Shown: piece by piece, positions 27,324-36,514 of the stretch | How positions within the stretch are numbered: position 1 is the first letter of the stretch | Layout: the number at the start of each line of letters is the position of its first letter | Source of the DNA: Roseihalotalea indica | GTDB taxonomy: Bacteria; Bacteroidota; Bacteroidia; Cytophagales; Cyclobacteriaceae | Length of the DNA stretch: 64,000 nucleotides | Assembly: GCF_022458895.1 (NCBI RefSeq) | Contig: NZ_JAINFL010000004.1 | Span: 620,001-684,000 of the forward strand | Direction of reading: 5' to 3' | Translations under genes and position numbers: made by a program | The notes under the pieces: model-generated | Database searches by the model: none | The model's input: only the letters and a program-made list of their open reading frames with translations | Told to the model about the DNA's origin: nothing

Positions 27324-28793
27324 CTATTCAACCCACCATAGTGGTGTTTGCATGTTGTTTGGCCCGCCATTTAATGAAATACCCGCCTCGAGGTTGGCGC
27401 TGTTTAACGATGCTTCGGTGCTGGGGTACTCCATACGAGTAGGCAAAATTCCATCATTTTTAAATTGCGCACGCGGATCATGTGCTGGTAATACCGGATA
27501 GCCTGTGCGCCGGAGTTCCGTCCAGGATTCAATACCCTGACCGAAGAGAGCTAACCACTTTTGGGTCATAATTGCTTCCTTAGTAGCACCTCCTACCTGA
27601 GCCAGATAGCCAGCGGGTAATACCAGGCCAAACTGATCAAATGAGGCTTCAATACCGGTTTCCATAAACGCCTGAGGGTCACCGGAAATATCGCCATCCA
27701 GAGCAGCTTCGGCTTTGATAAACTCAAGCTCAGCATAGCTCATAAGGACTGCTGGCGAGGTAGTCTGGGCAAATATATCCTGATTAATGACTGCACTGTA
27801 ACCCAGGTAATTCGTAGCAATCTCACCGGGTAAGCCGCTGGGATGCCCGCTGTATACTCCTTCGGCCAGACTGCCGGGTGTAGCGTAAACTTCTAATCGA
27901 GGATCGTCATAATTCTGTAGCGTATTTACCAGCATGCTGTTAATATTCCAATCACTACGGCCCTGTTGAATCAGGATATCGTGCCAGGGATTGTTGGTGG
28001 GAACCGCTCCGTACTGCAACTGAGCGATGTCATCATTGCTTTCCATCATCGGATAGGTAGCTGGATCATCCAGCATGGTTTGCATTTCGGTACCTGAAGA
28101 TGCCACTTTATGTGCCTGACGGTTAAGCAACTTGAAGCGAGTTGAGTTAAAAAACTTCTTCCACATCATAATATCTCCGCCAAACATAATATCACCAGCT
28201 ATGGCCGGGCCATTCGGATCAAGTTTCTCGTTGGCAAGCTTGAGTTGCTCAATCACTCCAGCGTATACAGCTTCCTGAGAGTCGTAACCGGGAGAATAAA
28301 CAGGTTCGTCGGCAGTTCCGGCTAGTGCTTGGCTGTAGGGAATAGCTCCCCAGACATCGGTTAACACTGCGAAAGTCCAGGCTTGCATGCCAATGCCAAT
28401 CCCCTCAAAATTCGGATTGGGGCTTTCTGACTCGGCATCAGAGAAGGTGATAATCTTTTGAAAGTTGATCAGCGCATCGGTGTAGAAAACTTCCCAGGTG
28501 GTAATATTCACTGACGGCTGCACATTGTAGTTATCTCCTTCATTCTCGTAAATATTACGGGTAAGATAACCGGTCCACGACATAGCATGGTCAAAATTGA
28601 GCCGCTCATTCCGGGTTTTGTTTCCCCAATAATTGTCTACCGCAGATTGTATGGCGTGGGGCAACAGATACTGCGGATCAACCTCAGTTGGCTTATTAGG
28701 ATTAGAATTGATTTCTTCAAACTCTTCGGTACAGGCTCCGACGGCTATTAGCAAGCCAAAAGCCATCATCCAGGTTTTTATCAGTAATTTCAT
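27324..28793 (-). CDS. SusD-like outer-membrane lipoprotein (SusD/RagB, SusD-like_2 type)
   Basis: 489 residues. The signal MKLLIKTWMMAFGLLIAVGAC carries a lipobox. The mature protein starts TEEFEEINSNPNKPTEVDPQYLLP, typical of the SusD-like_2 group, and continues with an all-helical TPR scaffold and W-Y-rich segments. SusD-type proteins sit on the cell surface over the SusC channel and bind the substrate as a lid. It lies 12 bases from the SusC gene and in the same operon. The substrate is not revealed because no glycoside hydrolase or peptidase is next to it. Confidence 0.9.
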   Translation of the reverse strand: MKLLIKTWMMAFGLLIAVGACTEEFEEINSNPNKPTEVDPQYLLPHAIQSAVDNYWGNKTRNERLNFDHAMSWTGYLTRNIYENEGDNYNVQPSVNITTWEVFYTDALINFQKIITFSDAESESPNPNFEGIGIGMQAWTFAVLTDVWGAIPYSQALAGTADEPVYSPGYDSQEAVYAGVIEQLKLANEKLDPNGPAIAGDIMFGGDIMMWKKFFNSTRFKLLNRQAHKVASSGTEMQTMLDDPATYPMMESNDDIAQLQYGAVPTNNPWHDILIQQGRSDWNINSMLVNTLQNYDDPRLEVYATPGSLAEGVYSGHPSGLPGEIATNYLGYSAVINQDIFAQTTSPAVLMSYAELEFIKAEAALDGDISGDPQAFMETGIEASFDQFGLVLPAGYLAQVGGATKEAIMTQKWLALFGQGIESWTELRRTGYPVLPAHDPRAQFKNDGILPTRMEYPSTEASLNSANLEAGISLNGGPNNMQTPLWWVE

Positions 28794-28805
28794 CGTAAGG
28801 TCAGA

Positions 28806-31800
28806 TTAGAATTTCACATTGAGGTTGAAACCAATACTACGGGTGCTAGGCAATTGACCGTAATTGTATCCCAGATCAGAGCTGGAAATTTCAGGATCAA
28901 CGTGGGGATTATTACGGTGCAGGATAGCCAGGTTACGTCCCACTATGGATAGGCGAACTGATTGCAGGAACATGTCATCAAACCATTTGCTAGGCAGCCG
29001 GTACCCGATTGATGCCTCTCGCAGTTTCACGTAGCTACCGTCAAATACTGCTGCTTCGTGATACTGACGTCCGCTATAATAGCCGTAGAAAGTAGTAGCT
29101 GATGCAACTACATCGTTCTGCACATATTCTGGGTTCTCAGTGGTACCAATATTTTTCACTCCTTGTCCGATTACCCCTTCTTCGCGCCCAACCGCTGTTT
29201 CTTCCAGCACACCGGTGATACGAGCGATACTAGTACCCATATCATAAATATCACCACCTTTACGAATATCAAATAATGCACTGATAGATAACCCTTTATA
29301 GGTTAAAGTATTCTGAATACCACCAATCCAGTCAGGCGTAATGTTTCCGATAACATGCTGTCCATCCAGACGGGTAGGATATCCATTGTTGAAGATTACC
29401 TGACCATCGTCAGTTCGGGCAAATTTGTTACCATACAGGTTACCGTAGGCCTCCCCGACTCTTGCTTCTAACGAAGCACCACGGATACTCCAAAGTGTCA
29501 GTGATTCCAGCCCATCAGCTAGCTCAACTACTTCGTTTTGGTTCTTGGCAAAGTTCACGCTGGCATCCCAGGTCAACCCATTTGGTAATTGAAAGATGGT
29601 TCCGTTTAATGTAACTTCAATTCCTTTGTTAGTAATCTGTCCGGCATTTAATACCCGACTCTCGTAGCCAGATGCCCGTGAGATATCAACCGCTAAAATC
29701 TGGTCTTTGGTAGATTGATTATAATAGGTGACGTCTAAACCCAAACGGCCATTCAGAAAGCGTAGGTCAGCGCCTACTTCAATACCCGTAGTAGTTTCTG
29801 GCTTCAAAGCTGAGTTGGCAATTTCGTCGCTTTCTGCAAACTTTGGCACGCTGCCATCCCATAAGCCTTTGGGGTTAAACACCTGTTGCAAAAGGTAGGG
29901 GTCAGCATCATTACCCACCTGGGCCCAGCTACCGCGAATCTTTGCAAATGAGAGGAAGCCACTCTGAACATCCAGCATATCGGTAAGGACGGCACTTAAT
30001 GATACTGAAGGATAGAAGTAAGAATTGTTACCACTAGGAAGAGTACTTGACCAGTCGTTACGGGCCGTTAAGTCTAAGAACAGGTAGTTTTTAAAACCAA
30101 ACTGAGCGGCGGCAAATACACTATTCACTACTGACTCCTCAATTCGGCTCTCATCACTGTTAGGGCTGGCATTGTTATCCAATGCATAAACACCATCTAC
30201 CGTTAAGTCATTTACATCAGAGTAATTTCGTTTGTAATAATTATTCCGGTGAATGGCTCCTAGCTGGCCTACTACCGAAAACTCGCCAAACATTTTGTCC
30301 AAAGAAAGAATAAAATCGGAATTACTTTCCTGCCGACGCAATACTTCTTCATTATAGCTACCATAGTCAAACGCACCACGGGTACGGGCATAGCCAGTTA
30401 CGTTTATCCGAGTGTCAGACCAAACGTCTGTTCCCGAACGGACCATCAGGCTTAACCAGTCAGTAAATTCATAATTCAGGCTGATGTTCCCTAAGAACCG
30501 GTCTTTCTCGTTAGGAGTCACCATGGTTTCCTGCCAGAAGTAAGGGTTGGTGAAATACGTATGCTGCCAGTTCGGTGGCTCGTCATTACCGACAGGCTGG
30601 ATATGCACATCTTCGTAAGCCCGGTAATTTTCCAGCTGATCAAAATTTGTATGGCGGTGATGCCAGATAAATTCCTGTCCGCTCAGGTAACTTCGGTTGT
30701 CTGAACCGGACTTAATGTATTCGCCGATGGCCGAAACGGTGAGTTTATCGGTAAACTTATACTCCGAGTTCAGACGAAAATTATTACGATAATAATCGGT
30801 ATTGTGGACGATTCCCTCCTGCTCTATGCGGCCAATAGCTAAACGCATTGAGCCATTTTCATTTCCAGCACTCAGCGCAACACTTCCATTCATGGTGCTT
30901 CCCGTTTGCCACCATTGATCCCAGTTATCAGGCTGCGGTACTAGCGGAGCTGTTTCCGTGCCGGTCCACCACTGGCGCACTTCCCGGCCGTCCATGGGTG
31001 AACCCCAGCTTTCGTCGGTTCCGGCGGTACCTTTAAAGCCATCTACCGTGCCACTCCAACCATCAGCATACCAGGTGCGGTAACCATTGCCCCCACCATA
31101 GATATTCTGGAATTGCGGCTTAGCCAGCGGCCGTTCAAACGTGGTGCTAAGGTTTACATCTACGCCAATTCCATTAACTCCTTTTCCTTTTTTGGTAGTA
31201 ACCAGAATAACTCCGTTGGCCGCTCGAGAGCCATACAATGCCGCTGCATTGGGGCCTTTTAGCACGCTGATTTCGGCAATATTATTCGGATCAATTTCAG
31301 AAAGCCCACCTCCAAAACGTTGATTATCCGTTCTTTCATCATTAGTAGCATTACTGGTTTGCTGCATTGGAATACCATCAATAACCACCAGCGGCTGGTT
31401 GTTTCCGGCTACAGATGAGAAACCGCGGATTACAAACTCAGGTGCTCCACCAGCAGCACTGTTGGTAGAAACCTGTAAGCCAGCTACCCGGCCCGATAGG
31501 TTATTTACTAAACTCTGATTCGGTACCTGAGAGATAGCTTCACCATTGATGCCCTGGACCGAATAACCCAGTGCTTTCTTTTCACGCTCCAGACCAAAGG
31601 CAGTCACTACCACTTCCGAGAGTTGCTCTACATTGGCAGCCATGCCCACATTAATGGTAGACTGGTTACCAATGGTTACTTCTTTGGTTTCCAGCCCGAT
31701 GAAAGAGAATACTAAGACCTCCGCCTCGGGACTAACGGTAAGCGAATACTCACCATTGATATCGGTGATAGTTCCGGTAGATGTGCCTTTGACCACTACG

Positions 31801-31958
31801 TTCACCCCAGGCAGTGTGCCTTCATCTTCGGCTGAGGTTACGGTTCCGGTGAGGGTGCGGTCCTGCGCCCAAAGCGGGGAGGTGAAGGAGAGAAACGCTA
31901 TCCAGAATCCGGCAAAGCGCCAGACAAGACAGCGGTGTAAAGTAAAATTAATCCTCAT
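28806..31958 (-). CDS. SusC/RagA-type TonB-linked outer-membrane protein
   Basis: 1050 residues. A signal peptide ending ...SPLWAQ is followed by a carboxypeptidase-regulatory-like domain (LTGTVTSAEDEGTLPGVNV). The plug then has the TonB-box-like LSEVVVTAFG, QSLVNNLSGRVAGLQV, FVIRGFSSVAGNNQPLVVIDGIP and AALYGSRAANGVILVTTKKG. The rest is a large beta-barrel ending NVKF. It imports nutrients with the SusD partner, powered by TonB-ExbB-ExbD. It is first in the three-gene operon and has a consensus promoter with an unusual stem-loop leader. Confidence 0.95.
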   Translation of the reverse strand: MRINFTLHRCLVWRFAGFWIAFLSFTSPLWAQDRTLTGTVTSAEDEGTLPGVNVVVKGTSTGTITDINGEYSLTVSPEAEVLVFSFIGLETKEVTIGNQSTINVGMAANVEQLSEVVVTAFGLEREKKALGYSVQGINGEAISQVPNQSLVNNLSGRVAGLQVSTNSAAGGAPEFVIRGFSSVAGNNQPLVVIDGIPMQQTSNATNDERTDNQRFGGGLSEIDPNNIAEISVLKGPNAAALYGSRAANGVILVTTKKGKGVNGIGVDVNLSTTFERPLAKPQFQNIYGGGNGYRTWYADGWSGTVDGFKGTAGTDESWGSPMDGREVRQWWTGTETAPLVPQPDNWDQWWQTGSTMNGSVALSAGNENGSMRLAIGRIEQEGIVHNTDYYRNNFRLNSEYKFTDKLTVSAIGEYIKSGSDNRSYLSGQEFIWHHRHTNFDQLENYRAYEDVHIQPVGNDEPPNWQHTYFTNPYFWQETMVTPNEKDRFLGNISLNYEFTDWLSLMVRSGTDVWSDTRINVTGYARTRGAFDYGSYNEEVLRRQESNSDFILSLDKMFGEFSVVGQLGAIHRNNYYKRNYSDVNDLTVDGVYALDNNASPNSDESRIEESVVNSVFAAAQFGFKNYLFLDLTARNDWSSTLPSGNNSYFYPSVSLSAVLTDMLDVQSGFLSFAKIRGSWAQVGNDADPYLLQQVFNPKGLWDGSVPKFAESDEIANSALKPETTTGIEVGADLRFLNGRLGLDVTYYNQSTKDQILAVDISRASGYESRVLNAGQITNKGIEVTLNGTIFQLPNGLTWDASVNFAKNQNEVVELADGLESLTLWSIRGASLEARVGEAYGNLYGNKFARTDDGQVIFNNGYPTRLDGQHVIGNITPDWIGGIQNTLTYKGLSISALFDIRKGGDIYDMGTSIARITGVLEETAVGREEGVIGQGVKNIGTTENPEYVQNDVVASATTFYGYYSGRQYHEAAVFDGSYVKLREASIGYRLPSKWFDDMFLQSVRLSIVGRNLAILHRNNPHVDPEISSSDLGYNYGQLPSTRSIGFNLNVKF

Positions 31959-32045
31959 AGTTTAGTAGTTAAAAGTGAGCATTTAGAGTAAGCAATAGGA
32001 AAAGTACAAAAGTTTGAATAACACATTTTAAACAAACTTTTATAT

Positions 32046-32089
32046 TGCTTATCAATTTTTTAATAAACTATTCGTTTATTTGATAAGCA
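32046..32089 (-). repeat. Inverted repeat, predicted stem-loop at the 5' end of the susC mRNA
   Basis: TGCTTATCAA (32046-32055) and TTGATAAGCA (32080-32089) are perfect inverted copies, with an inner AATAAAC (62-68) and GTTTATT (74-80) pair. In RNA this is a two-part stem with a six-A bulge. It starts within a few bases of the predicted transcription start near 32090. Confidence 0.55.
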
Positions 32090-32095
32090 TTTTGC

Positions 32096-32127
32096 CAAAT
32101 CTAAAGGATTAATATTATAATTTCAAA
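32096..32127 (-). promoter_or_regulatory. Consensus promoter of the SusC/SusD operon
   Basis: On the minus strand TTTG (32127-32124), a 20-base spacer, then TAGATTTG (32103-32096). Both boxes match the Bacteroidota consensus. Transcription would start near 32090, leaving a leader of about 130 bases. Confidence 0.6.
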
Positions 32128-32300
32128 ACTAAATTCTGATTAATTAGTTAACATCAGAATATTTATTCCAAAAAATTAACTGATTCAGAATAATTAATGA
32201 TAATAAGCCAAACAAAAGATTATTTATTTTTTTCTGATAAGCATAGGGTATTATTCAGAAACTGAGATTTTCTGAAGCTAAAAGATGGGCAAGGTTTATT

Positions 32301-33002
32301 TCAAGGAGATAATCGATCTCCGAAGGCAAGTGTCAATAAGACGACAATAATCAGAGCCGGTAACATATTGGTAATTCTCAAGGCCTTTATTTCGAGCAGG
32401 TTTATTCCTAATCCCAGAATAATTACCCCACCGGTAGCCGACATTTGGTCAATTACTAATTCTGACAGATATGGCTGGAGCCAACCCGCTGAAAGAGTAA
32501 TCGCTGACTGAAAAAGTAATAATGGCAAGGCCGCAAAAAGCACTCCTACACCGTACGCCGAAGCCAAAACCATGGACGAAAAACCATCCAGCATAGATTT
32601 GGTATAAATCAGAGAAGGATCGTTATTCAACCCTTCCTCCAGTGCTCCCACAATGGTCAGGGACCCTACACAGAATAAAAGAAAGGCGGTAATCAGCCCT
32701 TCGGTAAATTTTTCATTACCGATATTAATTCGGGTTTTTATGGTATCTCCCCACTGGATAAACCGGTCGTGCAGCTGCCACCATTCACCCAATGCACTTC
32801 CAATCAGAATACTAAAAATCAGCACCAGAATATTTTGTACCTGAAACGCCATTTGCATCCCAATGAGTAGAGTGCATAACCCGATACCCTGAAAACTGAT
32901 TTCCCGAATTTTAGGTGGGAAACGACTTTGCAGGAGCAATCCTACAGTGCTTCCGGCGATAACAGCGAGGGTATTAATAAGCGTTCCAACAGGTAAATTC
33001 AC
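32301..33002 (-). CDS. DUF554 family integral membrane protein
   Basis: 233 residues with six or seven membrane helices. The start MNLPVGTLINTLAVIAGSTVGLLLQSRFP and IGLCTLLIGMQMAFQ match DUF554, as do FCVGSLTIVGALEEGL and SMLDGFSSMVLASAYGVGVLFA. The family (YdfK/YqgA type) is probably a transporter of unknown substrate. A TATCTTTG -7 box on the minus strand (33034-33027) gives a short leader. It is monocistronic. Confidence 0.88.
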   Translation of the reverse strand: MNLPVGTLINTLAVIAGSTVGLLLQSRFPPKIREISFQGIGLCTLLIGMQMAFQVQNILVLIFSILIGSALGEWWQLHDRFIQWGDTIKTRINIGNEKFTEGLITAFLLFCVGSLTIVGALEEGLNNDPSLIYTKSMLDGFSSMVLASAYGVGVLFAALPLLLFQSAITLSAGWLQPYLSELVIDQMSATGGVIILGLGINLLEIKALRITNMLPALIIVVLLTLAFGDRLSP

Positions 33003-33026
33003 AGTGATTGGTTATGATGACGATGG

Positions 33027-33034
33027 CAAAGATA
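33027..33034 (-). promoter_or_regulatory. Candidate -7 box for the DUF554 gene
   Basis: TATCTTTG on the minus strand matches TAnnTTTG exactly. No TTTG is seen at the usual -33 distance. It predicts a leader of about 20 bases. Confidence 0.4.
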
Positions 33035-33235
33035 TAAGTATACTTCTAAATGAGGAGGAAGAATACTCAACCTGGAGGATTAAAAATTTTCAGCACTCTA
33101 AACTTCCGTCATCCACCTTCTTTGAAGTCCGATCAGGTCTACGGTAGACATTTAGGCAAACACCAAACTTACATCTATAAAAGCCCGCGCCGATGCAAAA
33201 TTTGAAAGAAGTAGCTGATCGAACAGTGACGAATA

Positions 33236-34396
33236 TTATAGCATAGGCATGAAAACCTGACTAGCACAAACTTCTTGTAGTAGATGAAAATACTGATTTG
33301 ACGTTTTCAAGTCATGATTTGCTCGAACTTTCTTTTTACCCAGTTCCAGCAGATGATCCCAGGCCGGGTAATGGACTGCCAAAAGTAGCTTTTTTTCCAA
33401 ACTGGAGATACTGCCCTCGTCGGCTAGAAAATCGTGATAAGCCATCACAAATGGAATATCGGCATGATTGGTCGATATTACCGGAATCCCTACCGTTTGA
33501 GCCTCTAACAGAATGGTTGGGGCCCCACCTTCGGAGTCGCCATCCTGGGCGGTTACGGAAGGGTGTACAAAAAAGTCATGTTCTTTCAGGTGTTGCATCA
33601 CAGCCTGGTGAGGTTGCCAACCGAGGAAATGCACTTTCTGCTTCATGCCAAACCGGGTAATGATCTCCCGATACCGCTCTTCCATCTCCCCCCCCCCAAT
33701 AATGGATATACTAAAAGCAGGCATTTGGTCCTGAATGCGCCCCATGGCTTCCAGAAAATGGTGAAACCCTTTCTTCTCCACAAACCGGCCTACTAACAGA
33801 AACTTAATTGTATCTGCCGAACGAACGGGTAATCTGTTTGGGTAGGCTTCAGTGCTCAATAAAAGCGGATTGACGGATATGCGCTCGGGCAATGCATTCA
33901 GTTTCGCCAACTTTTCGCCCAACGCTGGGCCTTCTACCAAATAACGATCCGACGCTCTCCAAAGCAGTTGCAGGTCTTGGTAATATTGGGGGCAACGCAG
34001 TGGACGAGAGCTGGCATCTACTCCGTAAAACGAAGTAACAAAAGGAACGCTTTTTTGAGTACGAACTAAATACTGATGAAAAAACACTCCGATGTGTCCG
34101 AAATGGCAGTGCACCACATCCGGTTGAAATTGCTCCATCACCTTGTCAAGCGGTTTATCCCATAGAACTTTGCGGCTGGCCGTATGTAAGGCATATTTCA
34201 TAAAACCAGTTACCGACTTACGGTGGTGATGCCTGGGAAGCGCGTATACCGGATAGTTATCGCCCATGTCTGGTGTATCGGGATTTCTGAAGGTTGCCAC
34301 GGCTGCCTCAGCGAAATCAGTGCTTTTATCAACAAAATTTTTAACAAATGTCTGGGTAAGCTCCGGATACTTCGGAGCAAAATGAAGGACTCTCAT
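33236..34396 (-). CDS. Glycosyltransferase family 4-like protein, contains a G10 tract
   Basis: 386 residues, GT-B fold. The N-terminal domain starts MRVLHFAPKYPELTQTF and VVHCHFGHIG. The C-terminal nucleotide-sugar domain has FLLVGRFVEKKGFHHFLEAM, ISIIGGGEMEERY, VHFLGWQPH, FVHPSVTAQDGDSEGGAP and ILLEAQTVGIPVIST, with the catalytic E-x(7)-E type motif. It adds a sugar to a surface polysaccharide at the inner membrane. Codons 234-236 plus the next G form ten consecutive G on the coding strand (33697-33688). Slippage there would truncate the protein within the donor-binding domain. It is the last gene of the glycan operon. Confidence 0.88.
   Translation of the reverse strand: MRVLHFAPKYPELTQTFVKNFVDKSTDFAEAAVATFRNPDTPDMGDNYPVYALPRHHHRKSVTGFMKYALHTASRKVLWDKPLDKVMEQFQPDVVHCHFGHIGVFFHQYLVRTQKSVPFVTSFYGVDASSRPLRCPQYYQDLQLLWRASDRYLVEGPALGEKLAKLNALPERISVNPLLLSTEAYPNRLPVRSADTIKFLLVGRFVEKKGFHHFLEAMGRIQDQMPAFSISIIGGGEMEERYREIITRFGMKQKVHFLGWQPHQAVMQHLKEHDFFVHPSVTAQDGDSEGGAPTILLEAQTVGIPVISTNHADIPFVMAYHDFLADEGSISSLEKKLLLAVHYPAWDHLLELGKKKVRANHDLKTSNQYFHLLQEVCASQVFMPML
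33688..33697 (-). repeat. G10 homopolymer inside the glycosyltransferase gene
   Basis: Ten C on the plus strand, ten G in the coding sense, encoding Gly-Gly-Gly and the first base of Glu. It is the longest homopolymer I noticed in a coding region here and a candidate slippage site. Confidence 0.85.
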
Positions 34397-34406
34397 ACAC
34401 TTACTA

Positions 34407-35885
34407 CTAAACTACTACTTTCATTTTACGAGCCTGTTTTTTCTGCCGCCGCTCCTGATACAATTGAATGACTTCGGTTAAAGCCTCAACCCGGCAAACG
34501 TAGAGGATCAAGCCATATACGCCCGCTCCAACCACGGTCTGAAGTACTAAGACTGTCATGTCGCTCATATAGGGCAAAAGCAAATAGGCACATCCTTTCA
34601 CTACTAACCCCATGAACAACGAGGCAAAAAACACTCCGCTGAGGTATCTGAATATCTCTCTTACTGATAGCCCCACCAGCTTACCAGCATAATAATGATC
34701 AACAAAACTGGCAACAATTGACATGGCGGTGTAACTGATCGCTACCCCCAAAATTCCCCACCGCAGCCCCACCACAATAGCCATAATTAAGAATACCCGA
34801 AGAACCGTACCCACCCGAAACATCAGATCGGACCGCCCCTGAGAGAGGTACAGGTTGCTAATAGCATGACCGATCGATTGAAACATGCCTAACACGCAGA
34901 ATACCTGAACCAGCGGAATCATGCTCACCCACTGTTCTCCGTACACCAATGGCACAAACCGGTCGCTTACAACCAATAAGCCCATCATCAGTGGGAAGGA
35001 AATCAGGCTGATGGTCCGAATAATTTTAAGGTAGATTGCCTTTACTTTTTCTTTTTGATCCTGAACCTGGGCCAGAGATGGAAAAAGTACTTTGCTCACC
35101 ACCCGGGAAATATTACGGAGGGGCAGGGTGAGTATGCTATACGATTTGCTGTAAATACCTAACTCAGCCGTGCCTAAATACCGCCCCACCAGCAGGTTAT
35201 CAACATTTCTTACCCAATAGTTCAGGGTATCATTTCCCAGGAGATTGAGTGAAAAGCCAAACATTGATTGTAGAGCACTCCAGCGGAATGCCATAGAGGG
35301 TCGCCAGGTGCTACTCAGCCAAAGGGCCAGACTGGTGAGCGCAGTACTTAAAATTACCTGCACCACCAACGCCCAAACTCCCCACCCGTAATAGGCCATT
35401 GCCAAGGTTACAATTGCGGCAATCGGCTGTACATACGCCTGAATCTTAAACGGAGCCTTAAAGTTGATATCCTTGGCTAGGATCGTTTTTTGTACGGTTC
35501 CGAACGAGCCGAGCAGAAAGCTAAGTGATAAAATGCGCGTTAAGGGTAATAAAAGTGGTTGCTCATAAAAATTGGCCACCAACGGAGCCACCGTGAAGAA
35601 CAGCAGCGTAAGTAATGCACCCACTGCAATGTTGAACCAGAACACTGATGATAACTCCAGTTGAGAAACGCTTTTTTTCTGTATTAGCGCGCTGCCAAAA
35701 CCCACATCAATGAAGATGGTGGCAAATCCTGTTAGCACCGTCACCATTCCGATGAGGCCAAACGCCTCCGGAGACAGTAGTCGGACCAGGAAGATGGTGG
35801 TAATAAACGAAAAGGACTGCCGGAACACCTGGGTAAATGCGCTCCAGAACACCCCGCTGATCGTTTTCTCTTTTAAATTCTTCAC
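34407..35885 (-). CDS. Polysaccharide flippase (MOP superfamily, Wzx-like)
   Basis: 492 residues with about 12 to 14 membrane helices. The N-terminus LKEKTISGVFWSAFTQVFRQ, then FLVRLLSPEAFGLIGMVTVLTGFATIFIDVGFGSALIQKK, is the classic start of MOP-family lipopolysaccharide/O-antigen exporters. LVGRYLGTAELGIYSKSYSI is another hallmark. It moves undecaprenyl-linked glycan units across the inner membrane. The C-terminus is a Lys/Arg-rich tail. It is 10 bases from the glycosyltransferase gene and clearly in the same operon. Confidence 0.9.
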   Translation of the reverse strand: MKNLKEKTISGVFWSAFTQVFRQSFSFITTIFLVRLLSPEAFGLIGMVTVLTGFATIFIDVGFGSALIQKKSVSQLELSSVFWFNIAVGALLTLLFFTVAPLVANFYEQPLLLPLTRILSLSFLLGSFGTVQKTILAKDINFKAPFKIQAYVQPIAAIVTLAMAYYGWGVWALVVQVILSTALTSLALWLSSTWRPSMAFRWSALQSMFGFSLNLLGNDTLNYWVRNVDNLLVGRYLGTAELGIYSKSYSILTLPLRNISRVVSKVLFPSLAQVQDQKEKVKAIYLKIIRTISLISFPLMMGLLVVSDRFVPLVYGEQWVSMIPLVQVFCVLGMFQSIGHAISNLYLSQGRSDLMFRVGTVLRVFLIMAIVVGLRWGILGVAISYTAMSIVASFVDHYYAGKLVGLSVREIFRYLSGVFFASLFMGLVVKGCAYLLLPYMSDMTVLVLQTVVGAGVYGLILYVCRVEALTEVIQLYQERRQKKQARKMKVVV

Positions 35886-35909
35886 CCTATTTCTATATCA
35901 AATATACTT

Positions 35910-36503
35910 TTAGTGGACAGCAGTGTGAACTACTTGCTCCTCCTCGTTTTCCGGTAATTTCTTAATGATCCGAGCTGGGCTCCCTCCTACCATTGTATAG
36001 GGCGGCACATCGTGGGTAATGACCGAATTAGCGGCAATCACGGCACCATCGCCAATGGTCACTCCGGGGCTAATCACCACATTGGCAAAGCAAATAACAT
36101 TATCGCCAATGGTAACCGGACGAAAGAGATGGTGCTCTTTGCCCCGCGCGTAGTCGGTGCGGCTAGAGAAAATCAGGGTGCCGGGACCGCAGTCAAAGTT
36201 TTTACCGATCGTCACTCCTCCGGTACCGGTTGCGTAAATAATACAACCCGGAGAAATGACGCTTCCTGCTCCGATAGACAGTTTTCCGGCATTTTCGCAC
36301 CATTGATACCCACCCAGGTGAAGCACTGTGTTTTGCTGGATAATGACTTTGCCTTCCAAATGCAGATTATCAAAATCGCCTTTTATCTGTACATTATTTT
36401 CCAGCTTAACCTGGGGAAACCGGCTCTTCACCTGCTGCACCAGACTGTATTCTTCCTGATAGCGAGCGAGGAGCCATTTTAGCACTTTTAATTTTTTGAG
36501 CAT
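35910..36503 (-). CDS. Left-handed beta-helix acyltransferase (hexapeptide repeat)
   Basis: 197 residues. After a helical N-terminus the protein is a run of hexapeptide repeats ([69 protein letters not shown]) closing with [15 protein letters not shown]. This is the fold of O- and N-acetyltransferases of sugars. It would acylate a sugar of the glycan made by this operon. A suitable His in the ...[11 protein letters not shown] loop could be catalytic. Confidence 0.88.
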   Translation of the reverse strand: MLKKLKVLKWLLARYQEEYSLVQQVKSRFPQVKLENNVQIKGDFDNLHLEGKVIIQQNTVLHLGGYQWCENAGKLSIGAGSVISPGCIIYATGTGGVTIGKNFDCGPGTLIFSSRTDYARGKEHHLFRPVTIGDNVICFANVVISPGVTIGDGAVIAANSVITHDVPPYTMVGGSPARIIKKLPENEEEQVVHTAVH

Positions 36504-36514
36504 GATACACTAAC

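Larger units (their letters stand above)
31959..32300. other. AT-rich promoter and leader region of susC
   Basis: 342 bases without a gene, very AT-rich. It holds a consensus minus-strand promoter (32096-32127), a stem-loop just downstream of it (32046-32089), and a third copy of TGATAAGCAT (32235-32244). The part from 32130 to 32300 has repeated ATTCTGATTAA-like and TTCAGAATAATTA-like words, possibly further protein sites. Confidence 0.5.
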
